DNA of 34,494 nucleotides, taken from assembly GCA_903825445.1 (NCBI GenBank), contig CAIKAS010000146.1:1-34494 (forward strand), in the 5' to 3' direction. The stretch comes from an uncultured Acidobacteriia bacterium. GTDB taxonomy: Bacteria; Acidobacteriota; Terriglobia; Bryobacterales; Bryobacteraceae. The notes under the pieces were generated by a model, which was not told the DNA's origin, ran no database searches, and saw only the letters and a program-made list of their open reading frames with translations. Every line of letters begins with the position of its first letter. Within the stretch, counting starts at the first letter, position 1. Both the position numbers and the translations under genes were made by a program. Shown here in pieces: positions 22,816 to 30,812 of the stretch.

Positions 22816-23319
22816 ATGAGTCAAATCACACTCAGGGTGAACGGCGGCTCGCACACGGTGGACGTTGACCCGACCACACCGCTGCTCTATATACTTCGAA
22901 ACGATCTCGGACTGCAAGGGCCGCGGTTTGGGTGCGGACTGGGCCAGTGCGGCGCATGCACCGTCATCATTAACGGCGCGGCGGTTCGCTCCTGCATCAC
23001 GCCGGTATCTTCAGTGAAGGCCGAAGTCACCACGCTCGAAGGGATTTCGGCGAACGGCAAGCTGCACCCGCTGCAGCAGGCGTGGATCGATGAGCAGGTT
23101 CCGCAGTGCGGATTCTGCCAGAACGGACAGATCATGACGGCGAAGGCGATGCTGGACAAGAATCCGCATCCGACCGACGCGCAGATTCGGGAAACAATGA
23201 ACAGTACGTTGTGCCGCTGCTTTAGTCACTATCGGGTTCAGACGGCTATCAAGCGCGTCGTGAACAAAGGTGTGGCTGAGGTTGAGCCGCCAGTTGCAGG
23301 CAAGGAGGCTCTGGCATGA
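22816..23319 (+). CDS. (2Fe-2S) subunit of a molybdenum hydroxylase (isoquinoline 1-oxidoreductase alpha-like)
   Basis: A 167-residue electron-transfer subunit. The plant-ferredoxin-type cluster is bound by Cys40, 45, 48 and 60 (FGCGLGQCGACTVIING...C) and the second, helical-domain cluster by Cys98, 101, 133 and 135 (CGFCQNGQ...LCRC); all eight ligands are present. It passes electrons from the molybdopterin subunit to an external acceptor. The open frame starts earlier at 22774, but AAGGAG at 22801-22806 sits 9 nt before ATG 22816 and the earlier codons lie in the tandem repeat. The stop overlaps the next gene's ATG (ATGA). No FAD subunit is encoded, as in IorAB-type enzymes. Confidence 0.93.
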   Translation: MSQITLRVNGGSHTVDVDPTTPLLYILRNDLGLQGPRFGCGLGQCGACTVIINGAAVRSCITPVSSVKAEVTTLEGISANGKLHPLQQAWIDEQVPQCGFCQNGQIMTAKAMLDKNPHPTDAQIRETMNSTLCRCFSHYRVQTAIKRVVNKGVAEVEPPVAGKEALA

Positions 23320-25700
23320 GCCCGGTCAACAGTATTCCACAAGGCGGGGTTCCGAAACAAATAGAGGAAGCGCTGGTTATGCACCGACGGGGCTTTCTGC
23401 GAAGCTCTGGTTTGTTCGCTGTGAGCATTGCCGCTTACGCGACGGGTGGAACTGGCGAAGCTGCTGCTCAGGGAGTTGGCGGCGGCAGTCCGGGGCCTTA
23501 TCCTGTTCCCGATTTCCATCAAATCGATTCGTGGATCGTCATTCATGAAAACAATACGGCCACATTTTATGTCGGCAAGACGGATCCTGGCCAGGGCACG
23601 GGCACGGCTTTCCGGCAGTTGATGTCGGACGAACTGGATATCGCGTTCGATAAGACGGCGTGCATCATGGGAAGCACCGATATCACTGTCGATCAGGTGG
23701 GGGCGGGCGGATCGAGCGCGATTGAGCGGGATTCGTTGCCGATGCGCCGCGTGGCTGCGGAGGCGCGCCGCGTGTTGCTGGGTATGGCGGCGGTGAGGCT
23801 GGCAACACCGGTGGATCAACTCGCGGTCAGTGACGCCGTCATTACGGTGAAGGCCGATCCTTCCAAACGCGTTACTTATGGGGAGCTGATCGGTGGAAAG
23901 AAGTTTAATGTCGCACTGACCGGGGGCAATATCAATGCGATCAACGGTCAGGCAAAGATCAAGCAGCGGCCGGATTTCAAATACGCGGGCCAGTCGATTC
24001 AGCGCGACGATATTCCAGCCAAGGTAGACGGTTCGTTGAAATGGGCGGTCGACGTCAAGCTGCCTGGCATGGTTCATGCGCGCAACGTGAAGCCTCCATT
24101 CGCTTGTGCGAAGCTGACGGGGATTGATGAAGCGTCGGTAAAGAACCTGCCGGGCTTCATCAAAGTGATGAGCAAAGGCAACTACGTGGCGGTGGTGTGC
24201 GAGCGCGAGGAGCAGGCTATTGCCGCCGCTCGCGCACTCAAGACTACGTGGGACAAGCCGAAGACGGCTCCATTCCCTTCATCGGACGATCTGTTCGACT
24301 ATCTGCGCACCGCAACAATTGCCGGACCATCGAGACCCAGTGTGACGGGGGATCCCGAGGCGGCATTCGCGGGCGCGGCGAAGGTGATCGAAGCCGAGTA
24401 CCAGATACCTTTCCAGGGCCATACGGCGTTTGCGGGCGCACATGCAATGGCGGATCCTTCGAATGGCCAGATGACCGTTTATTCGAACGACATGAAGACC
24501 TATGGGATGCGACGCGGCATCGCCACGTTTCTGGGCATGCCGCAGGACAGGGTACGGGTGGTGTACATGCAGGGTCCACAGGGGTTCGGCCGTACCGCTG
24601 CGGAGGACGCTGCCGCAGAGGCGGCCTGGATCGCGCAACAACTCGGCCGGCCGGTTCGTGTGCAGTGGATGAGAGACGAGGAGACGGCGTGGGATTCGAA
24701 GGGACCGGCGTTTCTGGTGAAGATGCGCGGCGCGTTGGATTCAGACGGGCGTCTGGTGGGGTACGAGTACACCGCGCGCGCCTGCGACCTGAACCATCTT
24801 GGCTACAACGATCCGCAAACCACGCTGATCGCGCAACTGATGGGCACGAGGACGGCACGGCCGGGAGGTGGCAGCGCATCGATGCCTTCGGACTCGTATT
24901 CGATTCCTCACCGCAGAATGACGGCGGACGTGGTGGGGCTGCCCGAGGTGTGGGAGACTCCACTTCGCACGGGTAACCTGCGCGATCCGAATGGTCCGCA
25001 GGCGGCGTTCGCATCGGAATCGTTCATTGACGAGGCGGCAGTGGCGGCGAAAGTGGATGCGCTGGAGTTCCGCCTGAAGATGCTGACAGCCGAGGCGGGT
25101 GAAGAGGCCAGGGTCCGGCGCGCGCGGTCGATGGCGGTTCTCAAAGCAGCGGCGCAGACCTACGGGTGGGATGCGAGACCTTCGCCGAAGCCACTCGGCA
25201 CGGGAAATATTCTCACCGGACGCGGGATCGCCTATACGTTCCGCGGCGAGAGCATGGTGGCGCAGATCGCCGAGGTGGAGGTGAACCGCCAGACGGGTCA
25301 TGTGTATGCGAAGCGGCTGGTATGCGCTTATGACGTGGGCTTTGTGGTGAACCCCCTGGCGCTGCGCCGCACCGCGGAATGCGCGACGCTGCATGGGTTG
25401 AGCCGATCGCTTTACGAAGAGGTGCGGTTCGATACCGAGAAGGTGATGAGCCGGGATTGGCTGTCATCTCCAACACTACGGCATGTCGATGTTCCCGAAC
25501 AGTTGGAGGTGGTGCTGGTGAACGGCGATCCGAATCCGGACCGTGCGGACCTGCCTTCTTACGGGGCGGGTGAAGCAGCGATGAAGCCGATGATGGCGGC
25601 GATCGCAAATGCGATCCACGATGCCACGGGTGTGCGTATTCGCAGGGTGCCGTTCCGGGAGGATCGAGTGCTGGCGGCGCTGAAAGCTGCGCGGGTTTAG
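23316..25700 (+). CDS. Tat-exported molybdopterin-binding hydroxylase subunit (isoquinoline 1-oxidoreductase beta-like)
   Basis: A 794-residue catalytic subunit of the xanthine dehydrogenase family, which hydroxylates N-heterocycles or aldehydes with water as oxygen source. The N-terminus contains HRRGFLRSSGLFAVSIAAYA, a Tat signal; its cofactor would be loaded in the cytosol and the complex exported with the 2Fe-2S partner. Visible landmarks: DDIPAKVDGSLKWAVDVKLP (hammerhead domain), QGPQGFGRTAAEDAAAEAAW (GFGR), TPLRTGNLRDPNGPQAAFAS and, near the C-terminus, YGAGEAAMKPM with the catalytic base Glu753. Start: ATG 23316 overlaps the upstream stop; an in-frame ATG at 23379 (MHRRGFL) would give a more compact Tat signal. 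Substrate not predictable. Confidence 0.92.
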   Translation: MSPVNSIPQGGVPKQIEEALVMHRRGFLRSSGLFAVSIAAYATGGTGEAAAQGVGGGSPGPYPVPDFHQIDSWIVIHENNTATFYVGKTDPGQGTGTAFRQLMSDELDIAFDKTACIMGSTDITVDQVGAGGSSAIERDSLPMRRVAAEARRVLLGMAAVRLATPVDQLAVSDAVITVKADPSKRVTYGELIGGKKFNVALTGGNINAINGQAKIKQRPDFKYAGQSIQRDDIPAKVDGSLKWAVDVKLPGMVHARNVKPPFACAKLTGIDEASVKNLPGFIKVMSKGNYVAVVCEREEQAIAAARALKTTWDKPKTAPFPSSDDLFDYLRTATIAGPSRPSVTGDPEAAFAGAAKVIEAEYQIPFQGHTAFAGAHAMADPSNGQMTVYSNDMKTYGMRRGIATFLGMPQDRVRVVYMQGPQGFGRTAAEDAAAEAAWIAQQLGRPVRVQWMRDEETAWDSKGPAFLVKMRGALDSDGRLVGYEYTARACDLNHLGYNDPQTTLIAQLMGTRTARPGGGSASMPSDSYSIPHRRMTADVVGLPEVWETPLRTGNLRDPNGPQAAFASESFIDEAAVAAKVDALEFRLKMLTAEAGEEARVRRARSMAVLKAAAQTYGWDARPSPKPLGTGNILTGRGIAYTFRGESMVAQIAEVEVNRQTGHVYAKRLVCAYDVGFVVNPLALRRTAECATLHGLSRSLYEEVRFDTEKVMSRDWLSSPTLRHVDVPEQLEVVLVNGDPNPDRADLPSYGAGEAAMKPMMAAIANAIHDATGVRIRRVPFREDRVLAALKAARV

Positions 25701-25718
25701 CGGCAGCCTATTTCTTGT

Positions 25719-26921
25719 CTATTTCTTAATTGCCTCGCCGAATATGCGGAGAAAGTTTCCGCCGCCGATCTTTCCGATCTCATCGGGGGTGAAGCCGGTT
25801 TTTAACATCGCATCGACAACTACGTAGTAGAAGCCGGCCGTTTGATCCTGCCACGCGAGATTGGTGCGTTCACCTACGCGCGGATTCTGCTGACCGCCGC
25901 GACCACCGGGGCCACCGCCTGGACCGCCTGGGACACCGCGACCGCCGGGTCCACTACCGGGTCCGCCAGGCCCGCGACCTCCGCCACCGGGCTGGGTGAG
26001 CTTGGTATCAGTGCCGATGCACACATGATCGACGCCAATCACATCGACCAGGGCGCGAATGTTCTTTGCATAGTCCAAAGGCGTGTCGGCAAGGTGTGTC
26101 CAGACACCGATGGCGCCGCCAGCGTTGGCGACCAATTTGGCCAGCTGTTTGCTAATGAGCCTTGGACGCATCATGCTCGCCATGTTCGGATTGCTCCCCA
26201 GTTGTGTATCGAGGCCGGTGTGAGAAATGATGACGGGCCGAGTTGTGACTTTCAGCGCGGCGGCGGTGGTTGGCACATTGGCATGCGCAAGATCGATGAG
26301 GATGCCGAGACGGTTGCACTCCCTGATGACCGAGGCGCCGAATGCGGTGAGGCCGCCATAGCGCGGAGGGTTGGTGTAAACGTCACCGAGGGGTTCGGAG
26401 GCGTCGCTATCGTGGAGCAGACCAAAGTGCCGCAAACCTCTCTCATAAGATTCAGCCACCCGCTCCAGATGGCCCTGAAGGAAATGGCCACCTTCTATCG
26501 CCTGGACGACCGTGGGCTGTCGATTCTTATGGGCGGCAGTGACGTCGGCCGGGGTGAGGGAACGCTTCATACCGTTGCCTTTTAACTGGCGATCCATGGA
26601 GGCGATGCCTTTGAGAAAGCGGTCGTAGGCGTCGCCCTGCTGGTAGTCGGTCGCAAAGGTCATGCAGATGGCGGAGAGGCCGGAGCGCTTCATCTCGCCA
26701 GCGAGGTCGATGTCGGGGCCGGGCATTTCGGCCTCGGTGAGGGGAACGTCGACGTGATTGTGGGTGTCGATCCCGATGGTGCTGGCTACGATGTCGGCTA
26801 CCCGGGGATCGGTGATGTCGGCGGCCCAGAGTGGGTGCGGGCGCAGCAGGATGGCTGCTCCCCCTGTGACTGCAACGGTCGAGAGGAATTGCCGCCTTGA
26901 AGCGCTGGTCTTAAATCTCAT
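25719..26921 (-). CDS. Tat-exported membrane dipeptidase (peptidase M19) with glycine-rich insert
   Basis: A 400-residue renal-dipeptidase homologue, a binuclear zinc enzyme cleaving dipeptides. The Tat signal is SRRQFLSTVAVTGGAAILL (8-26). The TIM-barrel metal ligands are visible: DTHNH (His54, His56), AIEGGHFL (Glu143), DLAHAN (His213), ISHTGL (His234) and CIGTDTK (Asp305). Directly after Asp305, residues 311-345 are almost pure Gly/Pro/Arg (GGGGRGPGGPGSGPGGRG and similar), an insert not expected in M19. The family sequence then resumes with FYYVVVDAMLKTGFTPDEIG, KIGGGNFLRIFGEAIK. SD AGGAG precedes the ATG. It is convergent with the hydroxylase operon (18 nt gap). Confidence 0.9.
   Translation of the reverse strand: MRFKTSASRRQFLSTVAVTGGAAILLRPHPLWAADITDPRVADIVASTIGIDTHNHVDVPLTEAEMPGPDIDLAGEMKRSGLSAICMTFATDYQQGDAYDRFLKGIASMDRQLKGNGMKRSLTPADVTAAHKNRQPTVVQAIEGGHFLQGHLERVAESYERGLRHFGLLHDSDASEPLGDVYTNPPRYGGLTAFGASVIRECNRLGILIDLAHANVPTTAAALKVTTRPVIISHTGLDTQLGSNPNMASMMRPRLISKQLAKLVANAGGAIGVWTHLADTPLDYAKNIRALVDVIGVDHVCIGTDTKLTQPGGGGRGPGGPGSGPGGRGVPGGPGGGPGGRGGQQNPRVGERTNLAWQDQTAGFYYVVVDAMLKTGFTPDEIGKIGGGNFLRIFGEAIKK
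25887..25991. repeat. Gly/Pro/Arg-coding low-complexity segment
   Basis: Degenerate GGX-type repeats (on the plus strand CCNCC-like units such as GACCGCCGCGACCACCGG) encode residues 311-345 of the dipeptidase. Length is a multiple of three, so the frame is kept. Confidence 0.75.
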
Positions 26922-26995
26922 TGGAAGTTCTCCTTTGTGATTCTCTGCCCCCTGGGATCATTTGGCAAGGAGCGGCTTTGGTGCATCATTGAGAA

Positions 26996-27039
26996 AGCCG
27001 CCTCGAAAGGCGGCTGCGGGCAGGATTGCCCGCCCTCCA
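26996..27039. repeat. REP-like double-hairpin element, copy 2
   Basis: AGCCGCCT-cgaa-AGGCGGCT followed by GCGGGC-aggatt-GCCCGC and CCTCCA, matching copy 1 at 20519-20561 almost base for base from GCGGCTGCGGGCAGGATT on. It lies 17 nt after the stop of the hydrolase gene. Read on the minus strand, the first stem is followed by TTCTC, so it might also end that transcript. Confidence 0.75.
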
Positions 27040-27055
27040 TCGGGCAGATTTCCCG

Positions 27056-28345
27056 TCAGGGGACGAAGGACCAGTGGCGCTTTCCGTTGTCGTCGACGGG
27101 GTGCAGGCCGACGCGGTCGGCGGGGCCTTCCCCGGTTCGAAGCAACTGGAACAGGTCGCCGACCACTGAACGGGCGTTCGCGAAGTAGGAATGGCCGAGG
27201 AGGTCAGTCTCGACGGCGGAGGCATCAATTGTGTCGATGCCGTCGCACACTACCAGGTCTGGGCCTGATTCGCCGGCACGGGAGCCAGCGTGGAGTTTTC
27301 GTGACGCTGCCAATGCGCGGTCGTGAGACGAGGCGTAAAGGGTCACCCTGCCAGCCGTACTTCGGAGGGCAGCGGCCAGTTGGCGGAAGACGCCGCTATC
27401 GATATCCGGCGCGGTCAGGATTACCTGTTGAAATGGCGGAGTGGTTCCGGCGAGAGACGCGAGGGCGCGGGCGAGGCAGCGGTTGCCCATGCTGTGCGCG
27501 ATGAGGTGGATGGTGGCGGCACCGGTTTGCTTTCGCAGGTCCGTGAGAAACGCCGCAAGGTGAGGGGCAGACCACTCGACGTTGTTTTCATCGGCGGCGT
27601 AGGCCACGAAATCGCCGTGAGACGGCCAGCTGTAGAGAATTGGCGCGCCATCGAAGGCGAGATCGTACGCAAGCTGGGCAGTGCGGCGCGCGGCGTCTGC
27701 GAACGCGACGTTATAACCGTGGATGAAAACGAAGGCTTCGCCACGGGCGGAGGCGGCGACGCGCTGCTTCGCCTGGTTGAAGAAGTCATTCCCTTCGAGT
27801 GGTGAAATGCTGAGCAGAACAACGTGCTTTCCCGGGTCCGGGCGGAATTCCAGCCGCCAGATGGAGGGCGATTCCAGAGCTGCCATGCGGTGATCGCGCG
27901 GAATGCTCACTTCGCATGATCCGAGGTGCAATTGCTCGCTGGCCGAGCGTTCACCGCCAAAGAAGTCTGTGGGGGCTTGTTTTCCAGTGAGTGCGCGATC
28001 GGTGGCGTAGAAGATGCGAACCGTGGCGTAGTTGCGTTCATCGACGGCGAAACCGACGCGAGCTATGCCTGCAACGTGGAGGGCGGGCGGCGGCGCGGAG
28101 ATACCTGCCAGGGAAAGGATGGCCAGCTGGCGGGCGATCTCTCGCAGGGTGATCCCTTCGTCATTCGGGATCTGAATGTTGGTGAGGGTCAGGCCGGAAT
28201 CAGCCAGACGCAGCCGGAGACGGGTCCTAAAAAGGTTCCGATCCTGAAGTGCAGGAAAGCCAGCCTGCGCCAGAGTTTCATCGGCGCGATCCACGGGCAC
28301 TCCCGCTACTTCACAGACCAATACGACGAGTTCATCGAGATTCAT
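27056..28345 (-). CDS. Alpha/beta hydrolase (DUF900-like) with an added N-terminal domain
   Basis: A 429-residue protein without a signal peptide. Residues ~100-400 resemble the DUF900 hydrolases: ATVRIFYATDRALTG (~107-121), FVFIHGYNVAFADAARRTAQ with the HGYN oxyanion region at 209-212, PILYSWPSHG, HLIAHSMGNRCL with nucleophile Ser285, TAPDID (Asp314/316) and GHSYF with His385, a complete Ser-Asp-His set. Residues 1-75 (EVAGVPVDRADETLAQAGFP, FRTRLRLRLADSGLTL, NDEGITLREIARQL) are not part of that fold and have a pattern reminiscent of acyl-carrier-like helical domains; I cannot place them firmly. The start overlaps the upstream gene by 14 nt, so the two are coupled. Confidence 0.8.
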   Translation of the reverse strand: MNLDELVVLVCEVAGVPVDRADETLAQAGFPALQDRNLFRTRLRLRLADSGLTLTNIQIPNDEGITLREIARQLAILSLAGISAPPPALHVAGIARVGFAVDERNYATVRIFYATDRALTGKQAPTDFFGGERSASEQLHLGSCEVSIPRDHRMAALESPSIWRLEFRPDPGKHVVLLSISPLEGNDFFNQAKQRVAASARGEAFVFIHGYNVAFADAARRTAQLAYDLAFDGAPILYSWPSHGDFVAYAADENNVEWSAPHLAAFLTDLRKQTGAATIHLIAHSMGNRCLARALASLAGTTPPFQQVILTAPDIDSGVFRQLAAALRSTAGRVTLYASSHDRALAASRKLHAGSRAGESGPDLVVCDGIDTIDASAVETDLLGHSYFANARSVVGDLFQLLRTGEGPADRVGLHPVDDNGKRHWSFVP

Positions 28346-28820
28346 AGGTTTCTCCTTCCAATAGAATGGCGAGGATCACGGCTTCCATTTCATGGGGAGA
28401 GACGGACCAGTGGTGATCAGGTTCGGGGAGGGCGGCGACACCGGCGGCATTTTGTTCGGCGCACAGCAGCGAAGGGTCGGACGCAGGATCCCAATATACT
28501 ATTCTGCCGGCGGCGTTCAGGCCTTCGATGACGATGGCGTGGGCGACGGATTCGCCGTCATAGACGACGGCGGAGATCATAGCGTCGGGCCCGAGGCTTT
28601 TGAGGACTCCGACGATCTGTGCTCCCGTGAGAAATTCTTTGCGCGCGATGCCCCAGGAGGGTTGGGGCGGCTGAAGGCGATTGATCAGACAAACGAAAGA
28701 TCCGCCGAAGACGGCGTGCGAGAGCGCAAACCATTGTTCCAGCGTAAGGCCGTCCGACCCGCCAGCGGTCCCGCTGAAACGGAGGGGCTGGCGGTCACGG
28801 GAGGATGTGAGCGCGTCCAT
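28332..28820 (-). CDS. Unknown protein, possibly C39/papain-like peptidase fold
   Basis: A 162-residue cytosolic protein I do not recognise with confidence. SVAHAIVIEGLNAAGRIVYW followed by DP (His94, Asp111) resembles the His...Asp half of C39-like/papain-fold peptidases, where a strand pair carries H and 'xDP'. The cysteine that should come N-terminally is not in a convincing motif (only C44 in GGSFVCLINRL), so it may be inactive or a different fold. A C-terminal helix follows (MEAVILAILLEGE). ATG 28820 is directly after AAGGAA and an in-frame TAA shortly upstream fixes the N-terminus. Coupled by a 14-nt overlap to the hydrolase, which suggests joint function. Confidence 0.55.
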   Translation of the reverse strand: MDALTSSRDRQPLRFSGTAGGSDGLTLEQWFALSHAVFGGSFVCLINRLQPPQPSWGIARKEFLTGAQIVGVLKSLGPDAMISAVVYDGESVAHAIVIEGLNAAGRIVYWDPASDPSLLCAEQNAAGVAALPEPDHHWSVSPHEMEAVILAILLEGETYESR

Positions 28821-28969
28821 TTCCTTGTCAGCTTACTGCTGTAGACCGGCGGCGTCAAACCGATCGTTTTGGCTGGTTGCCGGTTCACCTGGTTTTCGCG
28901 GGTGGCCTTTGAGTTGCTGGTCTCCGATGGAACAGCGAACAACGCCGTTCAGCCAGGAGGTCTATTTCA

Positions 28970-29119
28970 ATGTTTCTAGCCATTGCCGCCATTCTGTTTG
29001 TTGCCTGATTATTGGGGATCAGCGAACTTCATGTCTCTGGCGGACTCATTCATTTGCTGTTGATTGTGGCAATGATTTCAACCGTGGTCCATTTCGTCCT
29101 CGGCCGCAGCGAGGTTTAA
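28970..29119 (+). pseudogene. lmo0937/DUF5670-like small membrane protein interrupted by TGA
   Basis: ATG at 28970 is preceded by a strong Shine-Dalgarno (AGGAGGT, 28956-28962). The frame reads MFLAIAAILFVA, TGA (29006-29008), LLGISELHVSGGLIHLLLIV, AMISTVVHFVLGRSEV and TAA: 49 codons. Members of the lmo0937 family have two hydrophobic helices, with Trp in the first (VLWLLG) and GGFIHILLVIA-like sequence in the second. Here TGA sits exactly at the Trp codon; one base change from TGG explains it. The rest of the frame and the ribosome site are intact, pointing to recent inactivation, readthrough, or a sequence error. No intact start with a ribosome site follows the TGA. Confidence 0.75.
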
Positions 29120-29229
29120 GGCGGACGGATTCACCCTGGTATTCGCGCGACCCAGGCAGGCCGGGACGCGACCGAGATTCTGTTCAAGCTGACCTTCCGT
29201 AGCCATGTGACTACCGATGGTCGGCAACT

Positions 29230-29766
29230 TCAGACGAGGCGGACCAGTGTACTTAACACGCCCGCGATGGCATTGGGGTCATCGTAGTACGCGATCCAGC
29301 GGCCACAGGTTAAGATGCTCAGCCAGAGGAGCAGGGACGTAGCGCCGGCGATCGTGGCTTTGGCGGGCAGTTTTCCGTCCCGATCCAGTTCGGCGTTGTA
29401 ATAGACGCTGCGATGAAAGATGACTCCGTGAATACCAGTGAGCGCGAGCAGGGAGAGCTTTAGCTGAAAGTAAAGATTCGGGTAATACTTGTCGAGATGT
29501 GAGCCGGCCAGCAGAATGCCACACGTGACCATAATCACGAAGCCAAATCGCTTCCAGACGCGAGTCGATTCAATGACAACGCTGGCGGGCGTATGCTTTA
29601 GCGCGACATTCAAAAGGCGCAGATTGGTCATCAGGACCATGCCGCCAAAGACAGCTATGCAGGTCAGGTGAGTAGCGAGGACCGACGGATATAACAATTC
29701 CGACTGACGAACGGCAGTGAAGAAGGCGCTCGACTGGATGGCATGGCTGAGAGACGCGATGGACAT
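29230..29766 (-). CDS. DUF6644-like four-helix membrane protein
   Basis: A 178-residue inner-membrane protein with about four hydrophobic helices: SVLATHLTCIAVFGGMVLMT (TM1), FGFVIMVTCGILLAGS (TM2), FQLKLSLLALTGIHGVIFH (TM3) and GATSLLLWLSILTCGRWIAY (TM4). LLYPSVLATHL, MTNLRLLNVAL and LKLSLLALTG...HR follow the pattern of small acidobacterial DUF6644-type proteins; conserved His residues in TM1 and TM3 could bind heme or metal, which is inference. Function unknown. It is 9 nt downstream of a paralogous gene of the same architecture, so the two may form a heteromeric complex. Confidence 0.72.
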   Translation of the reverse strand: MSIASLSHAIQSSAFFTAVRQSELLYPSVLATHLTCIAVFGGMVLMTNLRLLNVALKHTPASVVIESTRVWKRFGFVIMVTCGILLAGSHLDKYYPNLYFQLKLSLLALTGIHGVIFHRSVYYNAELDRDGKLPAKATIAGATSLLLWLSILTCGRWIAYYDDPNAIAGVLSTLVRLV

Positions 29767-29775
29767 TGGAAATCG

Positions 29776-30201
29776 CTAATAGCCTCCCGCTGTAAAGGCA
29801 AAGAAGAGACCGGAGAAAATTACCGAAATCCAGAGGATCAGGGACACAGCGCCTGTGATTTTGGAAATGACCGGCGAGGGGCCGGACATCGCGACTTTGC
29901 GATGGAGCGTGTAGTTGAACACGATGCCGGCAAGCAATAACCACATTTTCAGGCGGAAGGTCGAGCTGTAGTAATAACGCAGCGGGTCAGATGAAAAAAT
30001 AGCGAGTCCGGCGGTGATGACGATGACGAGACCCACCACCGTCCAGGGTTCGGTGGCCCGCAGAATTTGAGCGGAGCTTCGGCCTTTCACTCCCGCGCCC
30101 AGAAGGCTCATGTCGACCATGGCAATGGTTCCGACGGAAAGTGCGAAAGATCCGATGTGAACACACTCCATGGCGGCGAACAGCCACTCCACGGTGTTCA
30201 T
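29776..30201 (-). CDS. DUF6644-like four-helix membrane protein, paralogue of its neighbour
   Basis: From ATG 30201 the protein has 141 residues: MNTVEWLFAAMECVHIGSFA, LSVGTIAMVDMSLLGAG, WTVVGLVIVITAGLAIFSSD, STFRLKMWLLLAGIVFNYTL, and ISKITGAVSLILWISVIFSG. ECVHIGSFALSVGTIAMVDMSLLG parallels ATHL...MTNLRLL of the next gene, and HR (TLHRKV) after TM3 is shared. Four helices, conserved His in TM1. The start is uncertain: alignment with the paralogue suggests ~11 more residues from a TTG at 30234 (LIQPYDVSTNP), and the open frame extends to GTG 30312. Neither candidate has a clear ribosome site. Function unknown. Confidence 0.7.
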   Translation of the reverse strand: MNTVEWLFAAMECVHIGSFALSVGTIAMVDMSLLGAGVKGRSSAQILRATEPWTVVGLVIVITAGLAIFSSDPLRYYYSSTFRLKMWLLLAGIVFNYTLHRKVAMSGPSPVISKITGAVSLILWISVIFSGLFFAFTAGGY

Positions 30202-30269
30202 CGGGTTGGTGGAGACGTCGTAGGGCTGAATCAAATTGGTCTCAGAGGTCTCGAGCCCGCGAATTTGTT

Positions 30270-30797
30270 TTACGGAGCGGTGGTGCGTAACCGACGGTCC
30301 ACTTCTTCCCACAGTTCGTGCGCGGAGATTGCGCGGTCACCGCGACCAGCGACAGTTTCGGTCTCGCGAGGCGAACCGTTTTCGAAGGACCAGACCAACC
30401 GGGCCTGGGGATCGACGACAACTATTTGCCGGATTCCCCACGTCGCGTACAGGCGGCACTTGCGCAGGACACGCGAGAATGAATCTTCCGGAGACAGAAT
30501 CTCGATCACCACCTCGAATGGTTCGGTAGGATAGGGGTCGCCAATTTGACCCTCGGCGGCGATCACGTCGGGAATGGGTTCATAAGCGGGATCGAGCTTA
30601 AGGGTGACTTCCTGACTGGCCTCGTAGCCCAATGCATCGAGTAGCTGCACGAGAACTTTCTGAATAAGGGCGTGTAACCGGGTCGGCATACTTTTTTGAA
30701 TCGCCTCTCCGTCCCAGTACTCGAAGTAAGGCTTCTCGCCACCATAACGGGCGTGAAAAACTTCCAACGAGAGTTTGTGTTCCGCAACTGCTGGCAT
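30270..30797 (-). CDS. Uma2-family (DUF820) putative endonuclease-fold protein
   Basis: A 175-residue protein of a family with a PD-(D/E)xK nuclease-like core: KPYFEYWDGEAIQKSMPTRL, HALIQKVLVQLLDALGYEAS, PIPDVIAAEGQI (PD), FEVVIEILSPEDSFSRVLRK (E-x-LSP), CRLYATWGIRQIVVVDPQAR and AHELWEEVD near the C-terminus. The family is highly expanded in cyanobacteria and acidobacteria, often beside mobile or TA-like loci; its activity is not established. ATG at 30797 has no ribosome site, but GATAAT (30807-30812, minus strand) ends 9 nt upstream, so it may be transcribed leaderless from inside the end of the preceding gene. It overlaps an upstream extension of the membrane-protein frame at 30201. Confidence 0.88.
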   Translation of the reverse strand: MPAVAEHKLSLEVFHARYGGEKPYFEYWDGEAIQKSMPTRLHALIQKVLVQLLDALGYEASQEVTLKLDPAYEPIPDVIAAEGQIGDPYPTEPFEVVIEILSPEDSFSRVLRKCRLYATWGIRQIVVVDPQARLVWSFENGSPRETETVAGRGDRAISAHELWEEVDRRLRTTAP

Positions 30798-30806
30798 GGC
30801 TTTTTA

Positions 30807-30812
30807 ATTATC
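30807..30812 (-). promoter_or_regulatory. Possible -10 hexamer of the Uma2 gene
   Basis: GATAAT on the minus strand, 5 of 6 matches to TATAAT, with 9 nt to the ATG at 30797. It overlaps the TAA stop of the DUF2817 gene. No Shine-Dalgarno is seen, so the transcript may begin 1-3 nt before the ATG. Confidence 0.35.

Noticed and set aside
29006..29008. TGA as a selenocysteine codon in the lmo0937-like gene
   Set aside because: The family has Trp, not Cys, at this position, and I saw no SECIS-like hairpin directly downstream; nonsense mutation or error is simpler.
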